From NCBI RefSeq assembly GCF_017573465.1, contig NZ_JAGEPF010000057.1, forward strand, positions 1-44,764: DNA of 44,764 nt, given 5' to 3'. This document shows, piece by piece, positions 21,610 to 29,637 of this stretch. The notes under the pieces are model-generated. The model did not search any database. It saw only the letters and a list, made by a program, of their open reading frames with translations, and was not told where the DNA came from. The DNA is from Actinomadura violacea (GTDB taxonomy: Bacteria > Actinomycetota > Actinomycetes > Streptosporangiales > Streptosporangiaceae). The position numbers and the translations under genes are program-made. The stretch's first letter is position 1; every line of letters starts with the position of its first letter.

Positions 21610-21681
21610 ACGAGCCGCCGCACCCCGTGGACTCTTCCGCGGCCGCCCCGCAAGGGCGGCGCACCGGGTGCGGCGGCTCGT
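21610..21681 (+). terminator. Nested terminator-like structure after rpsI
   Basis: A 16-bp outer stem (21610-21625 with 21666-21681) encloses a perfect 7-bp hairpin, GCCGCCC (21642-21648) with GGGCGGC (21654-21660). The structure starts 9 bases after the rpsI stop. It has no U-run. TAGATT at 21706-21711, just past it, may be the -10 of the glmM transcript. Confidence 0.6.
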
Positions 21682-21705
21682 CCGTGTTCGCAGGGCCTGG
21701 CCCAC

Positions 21706-21711
21706 TAGATT
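21706..21711 (+). promoter_or_regulatory. Candidate glmM -10 element
   Basis: TAGATT matches TAnnnT. Seven bases later is an ATG (21719) in a different frame from glmM, running to 21895 over the glmM start. The true glmM GTG at 21789 has its own ribosome-binding site, so the leader would be about 70 bases. Confidence 0.35.
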
Positions 21712-21788
21712 TGACCGCATGGGCGGACGGGGCGCGCACCCGCTCCCGGCCGCCCGCGCGGTCTTTTCGTCTTTCCGGGAGTTGAACT

Positions 21789-23132
21789 GTGGCTCGTCTG
21801 TTCGGGACCGACGGCGTGCGAGGGCTCGCCAACCGCGACCTGACCGCCCCGCTGGCCATGGACCTGTCCGTCGCGGCGGCGCGGGTCCTCGGTGAGCAGG
21901 GCGCGTTCCGGGGGCACCGGCCGATGGCGGTGGTCGGGCGCGACCCGCGGGCCTCGGGCGAGTTCCTGGAGGCGGCGGTGGTGGCCGGCCTCGCGAGCTC
22001 CGGCGTGGACGTGCTGCGGCTCGGGGTGCTGCCGACGCCGGCGGTCGCGCACCTGACGCACGAGCTGGCCGCCGACCTCGGCGTGATGCTGTCGGCGTCG
22101 CACAACCCCGCGCCCGACAACGGCATCAAGTTCTTCGACCGCAGCGGCTACAAGCTGCCGGACGAGATCGAGGACCGGATCGAGGCGCGGCTCGGCGCGG
22201 CGTGGGAGCCGCCGACGGGCGCGGGCGTCGGCCGGGTCCGGGAGGCGCACGGCGCGGTCGAGCAGTACGTCGCGCACCTGCTGGGGACGCTGCCGGTGTC
22301 GCTGGACGGGCTGCGCGTGGTGGTGGACTGCGCGAACGGCGCGTCCAGCGAGGTGGCGCCGGAGGCGCTGCGCCGCGCCGGCGCCGAGGTGATCACCATC
22401 GGGACGGCGCCGGACGGGCTGAACATCAACTCCGGCTGCGGTTCCACGCACCTGGACGCGCTGTGCGCGGCGGTGCGCGAGCACGGCGCGGACGCGGGGA
22501 TCGCCAACGACGGGGACGCCGACCGGTGCCTGGCGGTGACCGCGTCGGGCGAGGTGGTGGACGGCGACCAGATCATGGCGATCCTGGCGCTGGACCTGCG
22601 GGAGGCGGGCGCGCTCGCGTCCGACACCGTGGTCGCGACGGTGATGTCGAACCTGGGCTTCAAGCTGGCGATGCGGGAGGCGGGGATCGCGGTGGTGGAG
22701 ACCGCGGTCGGCGACCGGTACGTGCTGGAGGCGATGAAGGACGGCGGGTTCGGCTTCGGCGGCGAGCAGTCCGGCCACGTGATCATGCTGGACCACGCGA
22801 CGACCGGCGACGGCGTGCTGACCGGCCTGCACCTGCTGGCCGCGATGGCGCGGCGGGGCCGCCCGCTGGACGAGCTGGCGAAGGTGATGACCCGGCTGCC
22901 GCAGGTGCTGATCAACGTCAAGGACGTCGACAAGGGCCGCGCGAAGACCGACCCGGGCCTGGCGTCGGCGGTCGCCGACGCGGAGGCCGAACTGGGCGAG
23001 ACGGGCCGGGTGCTGATCCGGCCGTCCGGCACCGAGCCGATGGTGCGGGTGATGGTGGAGGCGGCGTCGCACGACCAGGCGCAGGCCGTCGCCGAGCGCC
23101 TGGCCGGCGTCGTCCGCGACCTGCTCGGCTAG
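21789..23132 (+). CDS. glmM: Phosphoglucosamine mutase
   Basis: GlmM converts glucosamine-6-phosphate to glucosamine-1-phosphate for UDP-GlcNAc and peptidoglycan. The 447-residue product has MARLFGTDGVRGLANRDL, the phosphoserine loop LSASHNP with S104 as the phosphorylated residue, the metal loop NDGDADRC, the sugar-binding GGEQSGHVI and the phosphate-binding RPSGTEPMVRVM. GTG 21789 follows GGGAG. It works one step after GlmS, encoded at 31427 in the same window. Confidence 0.98.
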   Translation: MARLFGTDGVRGLANRDLTAPLAMDLSVAAARVLGEQGAFRGHRPMAVVGRDPRASGEFLEAAVVAGLASSGVDVLRLGVLPTPAVAHLTHELAADLGVMLSASHNPAPDNGIKFFDRSGYKLPDEIEDRIEARLGAAWEPPTGAGVGRVREAHGAVEQYVAHLLGTLPVSLDGLRVVVDCANGASSEVAPEALRRAGAEVITIGTAPDGLNINSGCGSTHLDALCAAVREHGADAGIANDGDADRCLAVTASGEVVDGDQIMAILALDLREAGALASDTVVATVMSNLGFKLAMREAGIAVVETAVGDRYVLEAMKDGGFGFGGEQSGHVIMLDHATTGDGVLTGLHLLAAMARRGRPLDELAKVMTRLPQVLINVKDVDKGRAKTDPGLASAVADAEAELGETGRVLIRPSGTEPMVRVMVEAASHDQAQAVAERLAGVVRDLLG

Positions 23133-23489
23133 CCGGCCGGGCGCCATGCCGGCAGCTCTTCGAACGCCTCGGCTGCCGCGGACGTGTCCTGTTGCGGTGC
23201 GGTGTGGCGGAGGTTTCCGCCCTACGCCTCAGCCGTCGCGCGAGCGCGTTATCTGACCGGTGAGGCGACGCCGGAGGCGAGCCACACCGGGAAGCTCGCG
23301 AAGCGAGGTCGCGCTCGCCCAAGAACGGTCAGGGTGCGAGCCGCCAGGCGAGCACCCTGGGCCGGGCTTGTGAGAACACAGCACCGACCCCGCGTTCGGT
23401 GCGGACGCGGGGTCGGTCGGCGGCCTCGGTGCCCTGGGCGTCGTCGGGTTCGTTGCTCATCCGATGAGCATATTCGGGCGCCGCGGCCC
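23133..23489. other. 357-base convergent intergenic region
   Basis: This gap lies between glmM and the reverse-strand HNH lipoprotein gene. It contains a 7-bp stem near 23154-23182, a stretch rich in GCGAAGC/CGCTCGC words at 23270-23325 and a perfect 12-bp hairpin at 23383-23417. A 43-codon reverse frame (23329-23460) overlaps the hairpin and is not convincing as a gene. I see nothing else. Confidence 0.5.
23383..23417. terminator. 12-bp convergent terminator
   Basis: ACCGACCCCGCG (23383-23394) pairs perfectly with CGCGGGGTCGGT (23406-23417) around an 11-base loop. It lies between converging transcription units, a usual place for a bidirectional terminator. Confidence 0.65.
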
Positions 23490-24341
23490 TCAGCCGCCGC
23501 AGAGTTCGAGCATCTTCTGCTTGTCCGCGGAGGTCACCGGCAGCTCGTACTTGAGCGACACCTGCGCGATGCGGACGCCGTAGGAGCACCGGATGCGCTT
23601 GTTCGGCGGGAGCCAGGACGCGGGCCCGGAGTCGCTCTTGGCGCCGTTGAGCGGGCCGTCGACCGGGATGAGGTTCAGCGGGTCGTTGGCGATGGACTCG
23701 CGCTTGTCCTTCGTCCACCGCGACGCGCCCATCTGCCAGTCGTAGGACAGCGGCATGACGTGGTCGATCTGGATGGCGGTCGCGTGCGACTTCGTCCAGT
23801 GGATGGTCTTGCCGGAGTACGGGTCGTCCAGCGTGAGGGAGATGATCACGCAGTTGGACCCGGACCGGTACTTCACGTCCTCGCCGTCGCGCTTCAGCAG
23901 GTCGTTGCGGGTGTCGCAGCCGTTGTGCGCGAACGGGACGTTCGGGGCGTTGTCCATCCACGCGTAGCCGAACTTGTCGCGCTCGTAGCCGGTCTTGGGG
24001 CCGCGTCCCTTGGTGTCGACCTTCTTGATGAGGGCGCGGGCCTTGGCGAGGTCGCCGGACGAGGTGATGGCGGCGAGGCCGGGCTTGGTGCCGTCCGGGT
24101 TGTCGAGGGGGCTGACGGCGTGCCCGTCGTTGGCGGACGGCCCGGACCCGCCGCCCGATCCGGTCGACCCGGTCGCGTCCGTCTTGCAGCCGGAGGCCAG
24201 GAGCGGGACGGTCAGCGCGAGCGCCGCCGCCGCGGCGGCCGTCCGGCCCCGGGTCCGTGCCCGCAGCGGGGTCCGTTCCCGCGGCAGGGTCCGCTCCCGT
24301 CGGAGCGCGCGTTCCCGTCGCAGCCCGTTGCGCCGCGTCAT
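23490..24341 (-). CDS. Secreted HNH/DUF1524 nuclease-like lipoprotein
   Basis: The N terminus has a long basic region made of hexads (LRRERA, LRRERT, LPRERT), a hydrophobic stretch AAAAAALALTVPLLASGC and a lipobox ending at C52, so the protein should be a lipoprotein. After a Gly/Ser-rich linker, the C-terminal half matches the DUF1524 HNH family: IQIDHVMPLSYDWQMGASRW, then NDPLNLIPVDGPLNGAKSD and ASWLPPNKRI. The DH and the later Asn/Lys positions are the expected His-Me finger residues. It may act as an extracellular nuclease for nutrition or defence; substrate unknown. GGTGAGG precedes ATG 24341. Confidence 0.85.
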   Translation of the reverse strand: MTRRNGLRRERALRRERTLPRERTPLRARTRGRTAAAAAALALTVPLLASGCKTDATGSTGSGGGSGPSANDGHAVSPLDNPDGTKPGLAAITSSGDLAKARALIKKVDTKGRGPKTGYERDKFGYAWMDNAPNVPFAHNGCDTRNDLLKRDGEDVKYRSGSNCVIISLTLDDPYSGKTIHWTKSHATAIQIDHVMPLSYDWQMGASRWTKDKRESIANDPLNLIPVDGPLNGAKSDSGPASWLPPNKRIRCSYGVRIAQVSLKYELPVTSADKQKMLELCGG

Positions 24342-24451
24342 GCCCTCACCACCCTGAGTTTTCTGTCGTCTTTCACCCAGAAGCGGGTAAATAAACGATC
24401 AAATCGTACGGACTCGCGTCGGCGCCACGTTCACCGGGCTTTTACGGCAGC

Positions 24452-25417
24452 ATGTGGCGGGTGCTGCACCTCAGAGCGATCGTCCCGCCGGACCGCACCG
24501 ACGCCGTCTGCGCGGCGCTGTCGGAGTGCGCCGGCGCCACGAACGTCGTCGTCCTCCCCGGAGCCGCGCGGTCCCCGCAAGGCGACCTCGTCCAGGCCGA
24601 CGTGGCCCGCGAGTCCGCCAACGAGGTCCTCGCCGCGCTGCGGCGGCTGGGCATCGACCAGGACGGCTCCATCGCGATGGAGAAGATCGACCTGTCGATG
24701 TCGGCGGTCGCCGAGCGGGCCGAGCGGCGCGCGCCCGGCCACGGCGACGACGCGGTCGTGTGGGACGAGTTCGACCGGCAGGTCACCGAGGGGACGATCC
24801 TGACCTGGTCGTTCATCGCGTTCCTCGCGCTGGCGACGCAGCTGGCCGCGATCGCCGCGCTGATCGACTCGCCGGTCCTGGTGGTCGGCGCGATGGTGCT
24901 CGGCCCGGAGTTCGCCGCGGTCGCGGCGATCTGCTACGGGATCTTCCGGCGGCAGCCGGTGCGGATCTGGCAGGCCGTCCGGGCGCTGGTCATCGGGTTC
25001 GCCGTCGCGATCGCGATCACCTACGTGTGCGCGCTGTTCAGCAAGTGGACCGGCGTGATCGAGACGGACCGGCTGCCGGCGCACCGGCCGCTCACCGCGT
25101 TCATCTACAGCCCCGACCGCTGGTCGTTCATCGTCGCGCTGCTGGCCGGCGCCGCGGGGGTGCTGTCGCTGACGGCCGGGAAGTCCTCGGCGCTGGTCGG
25201 CGTCTTCATCTCGGTCACCACGGTGCCGGCCGCCGGGAACCTCGCGGACGCGCTCGCGCTGAAGCACCGCAGCGAGATCACCGGCTCGCTGGAGCAGCTC
25301 GGCGTGAACTTCGCCGGGATGATCATCGCGGGGACGGCGACGCTGTTCCTCCAGCGCGCGGTGTGGAACGCGGTCCTGCGCCAGCGGGGCCGGGCGGCGG
25401 CCAGACGGTCGACCTGA
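24452..25417 (+). CDS. DUF389 family membrane protein
   Basis: The 321-residue product has an N-terminal soluble domain (about 1-110, WRVLHLRAIVPPDRTDAVCA) that resembles the DUF389 ferredoxin-like domain. About six hydrophobic segments follow from residue 115, with SPVLVVGAMVLGPEFAAVAA and VGVFISVTTVPAAGNLADAL, the family core. The role of DUF389 proteins is unknown; some actinobacterial members are described only as putative hydrophobic proteins. It ends 64 bases before the ABC operon, whose first gene has its own -10, so it is probably a separate unit. Confidence 0.88.
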   Translation: MWRVLHLRAIVPPDRTDAVCAALSECAGATNVVVLPGAARSPQGDLVQADVARESANEVLAALRRLGIDQDGSIAMEKIDLSMSAVAERAERRAPGHGDDAVVWDEFDRQVTEGTILTWSFIAFLALATQLAAIAALIDSPVLVVGAMVLGPEFAAVAAICYGIFRRQPVRIWQAVRALVIGFAVAIAITYVCALFSKWTGVIETDRLPAHRPLTAFIYSPDRWSFIVALLAGAAGVLSLTAGKSSALVGVFISVTTVPAAGNLADALALKHRSEITGSLEQLGVNFAGMIIAGTATLFLQRAVWNAVLRQRGRAAARRST

Positions 25418-25468
25418 GGTACGACCCGGGTAGCCCCTGAGGGGGACGCCGCGGCCGCGCGCAGCCAC

Positions 25469-25474
25469 TAGGTT
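25469..25474 (+). promoter_or_regulatory. -10 element, leaderless ABC operon
   Basis: TAGGTT lies 7 bases before ATG 25482, with no clear Shine-Dalgarno between. This fits a leaderless transcript for the ABC transporter operon. The -35 region is not recognisable. Confidence 0.45.
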
Positions 25475-25481
25475 CGGGGCC

Positions 25482-26504
25482 ATGCCGATTATCGCCACCC
25501 AGGGCCTGACGATGAGGTTCCCCCGGGTGACCGCCCTGGACGACCTGACGGTGGCCGTCGAGCCCGGCGTCGTCGGGCTGGTCGGCGCCAACGGCGCCGG
25601 CAAGTCCACGCTGATCAAGATCCTGCTCGGCCTGCAGCCCCCTTCCGCCGGCACCGCGACCGTGCTCGGCATGGACATCGCCCGCGAGGGCGTGCGGATC
25701 CGCGAGAGCGTCGGGTTCATGCCGGAGTACGAGTGCCTCCCGCCGGACGTGTCCGCGACGGAGTTCGTCGTGCACATGGCGCGGATGTGCGGGCTGCCGC
25801 CGACCGCCGCGCGCGAGCGCGCCGCCGACACCCTGCGCCACGTCGGGCTGTACGAGGAGCGCTACCGGCCCATCGGCGGCTACTCGACCGGCATGCGGCA
25901 GCGGGTGAAGCTGGCCCAGGCCCTCGTGCACGACCCGAAGCTGGTCTTCCTCGACGAGCCCACCAACGGCCTCGACCCGGCCGGGCGCGACGAGATGCTC
26001 GACCTGATCCGGCGCATCGGCGCCGAGTTCGGGATCAGCGTGCTGGTCACCTCGCACCTGCTCGGCGAGCTGGAACGCGTCTGCGACCACGTGGTCATCA
26101 TCGACGGCGGGAAGCTGCTGCGCTCCCAGGCCGTCGAGGCGTACACCACCGAGAGCGGCGTGCTCACCGTCGAGGTGGACGAGGGCCGCGACACGCTCGG
26201 GCAGCACCTGTACGACCAGGGCGTGTCCGTGCACCCGGAGGGGCGGTTCCTGGTCGTCGACATCGCGGGGGAGGCGACCTACGACCTCGTCCGGGACGGC
26301 GTCGCCGAGCTCGGGCTGCGGCTGATCCGGATGGAGCAGCGCCGCCACCACATCGAGGAGGTCTTCCAGACCGCCCCACCCCAGACCGTTCCGCCGGGCG
26401 CCCCGGGTGTACCGCCGCCCGTCCCGCCGGGGGCTCCGCCCGTCCCGCCGGGGGGCCCGCCCGTCCCGATGCCGCCCGGCGCGCCGCAGGGAGGCCCGCG
26501 ATGA
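25482..26504 (+). CDS. ABC transporter ATP-binding protein 1, Pro-rich tail
   Basis: This is an ABC-2 type export ATPase of 340 residues. Walker A is GANGAGKST (about 37-45), the signature region is YSTGMRQRVKLAQAL rather than LSGGQ, Walker B is LVFLDEPTNGLDP and the H-loop is VTSHLLGELE. The last about 45 residues are an unusual polyproline tail of PPGAPxVPP-type units, not part of the ATPase fold. It overlaps the permease gene by 4 bases (ATGA). Its partners are the next three genes. The substrate is unknown. Confidence 0.93.
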   Translation: MPIIATQGLTMRFPRVTALDDLTVAVEPGVVGLVGANGAGKSTLIKILLGLQPPSAGTATVLGMDIAREGVRIRESVGFMPEYECLPPDVSATEFVVHMARMCGLPPTAARERAADTLRHVGLYEERYRPIGGYSTGMRQRVKLAQALVHDPKLVFLDEPTNGLDPAGRDEMLDLIRRIGAEFGISVLVTSHLLGELERVCDHVVIIDGGKLLRSQAVEAYTTESGVLTVEVDEGRDTLGQHLYDQGVSVHPEGRFLVVDIAGEATYDLVRDGVAELGLRLIRMEQRRHHIEEVFQTAPPQTVPPGAPGVPPPVPPGAPPVPPGGPPVPMPPGAPQGGPR

Positions 26505-27379
26505 GCACCAGCACCATCCACGACATCGGCTACCGCCACTACGAGGGCCGCCGCAGCGGCCGCGCGTACGTGCTGCGGTCGCTGTACGTGCACAACCTGC
26601 GCGCCGCGTTCGGCCTCGGCCGCCCCGCCCGCGCGAAGGTCATGCCGTTCCTGCTCGCCGCGATCATGCTGCTGCCCGCCGCCGGGTCCGTCGCGGTCGT
26701 CGCGGTCGCCAAGCGGCCCGAGGCGCTGATGCGCTACTCCTCGTACGCGGTCACCCTCCAGGTCATCATCGCGATCTTCCTGGCCACGCAGGCGCCGGTG
26801 CTGGCGTCCCGGGAGATCCGCTTCCACGTCGTGCCGCTGTACTTCTCCCGCCCGGTCGGCCACCTCGACTTCGTGCTGGCCAAGCTCGGCGCGCTCGCCA
26901 CCGCGCTGTTCGCGCTGATGGCCGTGCCCGTCACCGTGCTGTACATCGGCGGCCTGGTGACCAAGGTGCCGGACTCCTGGCACCAGTTCCTGCACTACCT
27001 CGCGGGCCTCGCCGGCTGCGTGCTGTTCGCGCTGGTGCTCGCCGCGATCGGGACGGTCGTCGCCGCGTTCACCCCGCGGCGCGGCCTCGGCGTCGCCGCC
27101 GTCATCGCCGTCTACATGATCACCAGCACGTTCACGCTGATCATCCAGGGCATCGCCGAGCACACGACGAACTTCACGCTGGCCGGCTGGATCGGGCTCC
27201 TCGCCCCGTTCAACCTCGTCGACATCGTCCAGGTGCGGCTGCTCGGTCAGGCGAAGTCCGCGGTGGACGTCCCGTCCGGCACGCTCAGCGGCGTCGTCGC
27301 GCTCGCGCTGTGCGTGGTGATCGTCGTCGGCTCGGTCGCGGTCGTGTACCGCCGGTTCCGGAAGGCGGGACTCTCTTGA
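26501..27379 (+). CDS. ABC-2 transporter permease 1
   Basis: The 292-residue product has an N-terminal cytoplasmic stretch with GYRHYEGRRSGRAYVLRSLY, a feature of permeases paired with this ATPase type, and six hydrophobic segments, including MPFLLAAIMLLPAAGSVAVV and VIAVYMITSTFTLIIQGIA. ATG 26501 overlaps the upstream stop and follows GGGAGG. Its TGA overlaps the TTG start of the next gene. I infer that it forms the channel with ATP-binding protein 1. Confidence 0.9.
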   Translation: MSTSTIHDIGYRHYEGRRSGRAYVLRSLYVHNLRAAFGLGRPARAKVMPFLLAAIMLLPAAGSVAVVAVAKRPEALMRYSSYAVTLQVIIAIFLATQAPVLASREIRFHVVPLYFSRPVGHLDFVLAKLGALATALFALMAVPVTVLYIGGLVTKVPDSWHQFLHYLAGLAGCVLFALVLAAIGTVVAAFTPRRGLGVAAVIAVYMITSTFTLIIQGIAEHTTNFTLAGWIGLLAPFNLVDIVQVRLLGQAKSAVDVPSGTLSGVVALALCVVIVVGSVAVVYRRFRKAGLS

Positions 27380-28287
27380 GCGAGATCAGGCTGGAGAAGG
27401 TCTCCCGCTGGTACGGCAACGTCGTCGCCGTCAACGGCGTCTCGATGACCATCGGCCCGGGCGTCACCGGGCTCCTCGGCCCGAACGGCGCCGGGAAGTC
27501 CACGCTCATCCACATGATGGGCGGGTTCCTCGCGCCCTCGTCCGGGACGATCACGCTGGACGGCGAGCCGATCTGGCAGAACCCCGGCATCTACCGGCGG
27601 CTCGGGCTCGTCCCCGAACGCGAGTCCGCCTACGACTTCCTCACCGGCGAGCAGTTCGTGCTGTCCATGGCGAAGCTGCACAAGCTGCCCGACCCGAAGG
27701 CCGCCGCGCGCCAGGCCATCGACCGCGTCGAGATGGGGTACGCGGCGAGCCGGACGATCGGCAACTACTCCAAGGGCATGAAGCAGCGGATCAAGATGGC
27801 GTCCGCGCTCGTGCACGACCCGCCCGTCCTGCTGCTGGACGAGCCGTTCAACGGCATGGACCCCCGCCAGCGCCTCCAGCTGATGGACCTGATCACCCGG
27901 ATGGCGGACGAGGGCCGCACCATCCTGTTCTCCTCGCACATCCTGGAGGAGGTCGAGCGGCTCGCCGGGCACATCGAGGTGATCGTCGCGGGCCGGCACG
28001 CCGCGTCCGGCGACTTCCGCAAGATCCGCCGGCTGATGACCGACCGGCCGCACATCTTCCTCGTCCGCTCGTCCGACGACCGGGGCCTCGCCGCCGCCGT
28101 CATCGCCGACGGGTCGGCCCGCAGCGTCCAGCTCACCGACAAGGGGCTGCGCGTCGAGGCGGTCGACTTCCAGCGCTTCACCTGGCTGCTCCCGCAGGTG
28201 TCGCGGGACGCCGGCGTCCGGCTGTGGGAGGTCTCCCCGGCCGACGAGTCCCTCGAAAGCGTCTTCTCCTACCTGGTGGCCCGATGA
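27376..28287 (+). CDS. ABC transporter ATP-binding protein 2
   Basis: The 303-residue product starts at a TTG (27376) that overlaps the preceding stop: MSEIRLEKVSRWYGNVVAVN. Walker A is GPNGAGKST (about 37-45), the signature region is YSKGMKQRIKMASAL, Walker B is VLLLDEPFNGMDP and the H-loop is SSHILEEVE. It is clearly related to ATP-binding protein 1 but has no polyproline tail and ends in a normal about 80-residue C-terminal domain. It overlaps permease 2 by ATGA. GGAAGGCGGGA upstream supports the TTG start. Confidence 0.93.
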   Translation: MSEIRLEKVSRWYGNVVAVNGVSMTIGPGVTGLLGPNGAGKSTLIHMMGGFLAPSSGTITLDGEPIWQNPGIYRRLGLVPERESAYDFLTGEQFVLSMAKLHKLPDPKAAARQAIDRVEMGYAASRTIGNYSKGMKQRIKMASALVHDPPVLLLDEPFNGMDPRQRLQLMDLITRMADEGRTILFSSHILEEVERLAGHIEVIVAGRHAASGDFRKIRRLMTDRPHIFLVRSSDDRGLAAAVIADGSARSVQLTDKGLRVEAVDFQRFTWLLPQVSRDAGVRLWEVSPADESLESVFSYLVAR

Positions 28288-29000
28288 ACGCGACCATTGC
28301 GATGATCACCTTCCGGGCGATGCTCGGCCGGCGGCGCGCGCTGCTCCTGCTGGCCCTGCCGGCGCTGCTGATCCTGCTGGCGGTCGTGCTGCGCTGGACG
28401 GGCAACAACGACCTGGACGTCTCGGCGAACGTGCTGCAGAAGTTCGGGCTGGCGACCCTGCTGCCGCTGCTCGCGCTGATCGCCGGCACCGGCGTGATCG
28501 GCCCCGAGATCGACGACGGCCAGATCATGTACGTGCTGACCAAGCCGATCCCGCGGCAGGTGATCGTGCTGACGAAGCTGGCGGTCGCGATCGTGCTGGT
28601 CGCGGCGTTCTCGGTCGTCCCGACGCTGCTGGCCGGGCTGGTGCTGGCCGGGACGACCGCGCAGCTGGTGCCCGCCTTCACGGTCGGGGTGCTGGTCGGC
28701 GGCGTCGCCTACAGCGCGGTGTTCGTCGCGCTCGCGGTGCTGAGCCGCAACGCGGTCACGATCGGGCTGCTGTACGCGCTGGTCTGGGAGTCGCTGCTCG
28801 GCAGCTTCGCGCCGGGCGCGAAGTCGGCGTCGATCCAGCAGTGGGCGCTGTCGGTCACCGACGCCCTGACCCCGGCCTCGCCCGTCACGTCGTCGGTCGA
28901 CCTCGGCGTGGCGATCCCGCTGCTCATCGCCGTCACGGTCGGCGCGACGCTGCTGGCGGCGTTCCGCCTGCGCTCGCTGACCATAGCCAGCGCCGAGTAG
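28284..29000 (+). CDS. ABC-2 transporter permease 2
   Basis: The 238-residue product has about six hydrophobic segments and the ABC-2 features of an early cytoplasmic helix (TFRAMLGRRRALLLLALPAL) and GPEIDDGQIMYVLTKPIPRQ, the conserved permease segment between the second and third membrane spans. The ATG overlaps the ATPase 2 stop. As the last gene of the four, it completes an ATPase-permease-ATPase-permease set that could form either two exporters or one mixed complex. Confidence 0.9.
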   Translation: MNATIAMITFRAMLGRRRALLLLALPALLILLAVVLRWTGNNDLDVSANVLQKFGLATLLPLLALIAGTGVIGPEIDDGQIMYVLTKPIPRQVIVLTKLAVAIVLVAAFSVVPTLLAGLVLAGTTAQLVPAFTVGVLVGGVAYSAVFVALAVLSRNAVTIGLLYALVWESLLGSFAPGAKSASIQQWALSVTDALTPASPVTSSVDLGVAIPLLIAVTVGATLLAAFRLRSLTIASAE

Positions 29001-29069
29001 CGGGGCGCCCGGGCGGCGCGCGGAAAACCACGTGTGCTTCCGCGCGTCCGCCTGGTACAGCTTCGAGGC

Positions 29070-29570
29070 ATGGAAGATCTCTTGACCGAGCGTCTCGTGC
29101 TGCACCCGTTCACCGTCGCCGAGGCGGAGCGGCTGGTGGCGGCCGGGGCGGCGCCGGAGGGCGGCTACCCCACGGCCATGGACGTGGCGGGCGCCCGCCG
29201 CTACCTGGAGGTGTGCGCCCGCGACGGTGATCCGCGGCCGTTCGGCGCGTTCGAGGTCCGGGTACGGGCCGACGGGCGGGCCATCGGCGGGGCGGGCTTC
29301 CACGGGGCACCGGACGACGAGGGCGCCGTCACGATCGGGTACGGGCTCATCGAGGCGGCGCGGGGACACGGGTACGCCGCCGAGACGCTCCGGGAGCTGC
29401 TCCGCTTCGCCCGTGCCGCCGGCGCCGCCCGGGTGAAGGGCGACACCGACCGCGGCAACGTCGCGTCCCAGCGCGTCATGGCCGCGGCGGGGATGCGGCT
29501 GGTCGCCGAGGACGACGAGCTGCGGTACTACGAGCTCGGGTGGCCTGAACCGGCCGTCACCGTGTTGTGA
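29070..29570 (+). CDS. GNAT family N-acetyltransferase (RimJ/RimL-like)
   Basis: The 166-residue product begins MEDLLTERLVLHPFTVAEAE, the usual start of RimJ/RimL-type acetyltransferases. It has the acetyl-CoA binding motif ARGHGYAAETLRELLRFA and the C-terminal NVASQRVMAAAGMRLVAEDD. The acceptor is unknown. ATG 29070 is chosen; a frame start at 29034 adds only a poor N terminus. There is no good ribosome-binding site, and a TACAGC lies 8 bases upstream, a weak leaderless-type start. Confidence 0.9.
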   Translation: MEDLLTERLVLHPFTVAEAERLVAAGAAPEGGYPTAMDVAGARRYLEVCARDGDPRPFGAFEVRVRADGRAIGGAGFHGAPDDEGAVTIGYGLIEAARGHGYAAETLRELLRFARAAGAARVKGDTDRGNVASQRVMAAAGMRLVAEDDELRYYELGWPEPAVTVL

Positions 29571-29637
29571 TCACCGTTCGCTTCCGCGGACCGGGGGCTT
29601 CCGAAAAGATCGGGTTTCGGTTTTCCGCGGAGGCGAC

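Noticed and set aside
23329..23460. 43-codon reverse ORF (MSNEPDDAQGTEAADRPRVR...) downstream of the HNH lipoprotein gene
   Set aside because: Its middle is the 12-bp terminator hairpin, so codon content is dictated by the palindrome. No convincing ribosome-binding site or known family.
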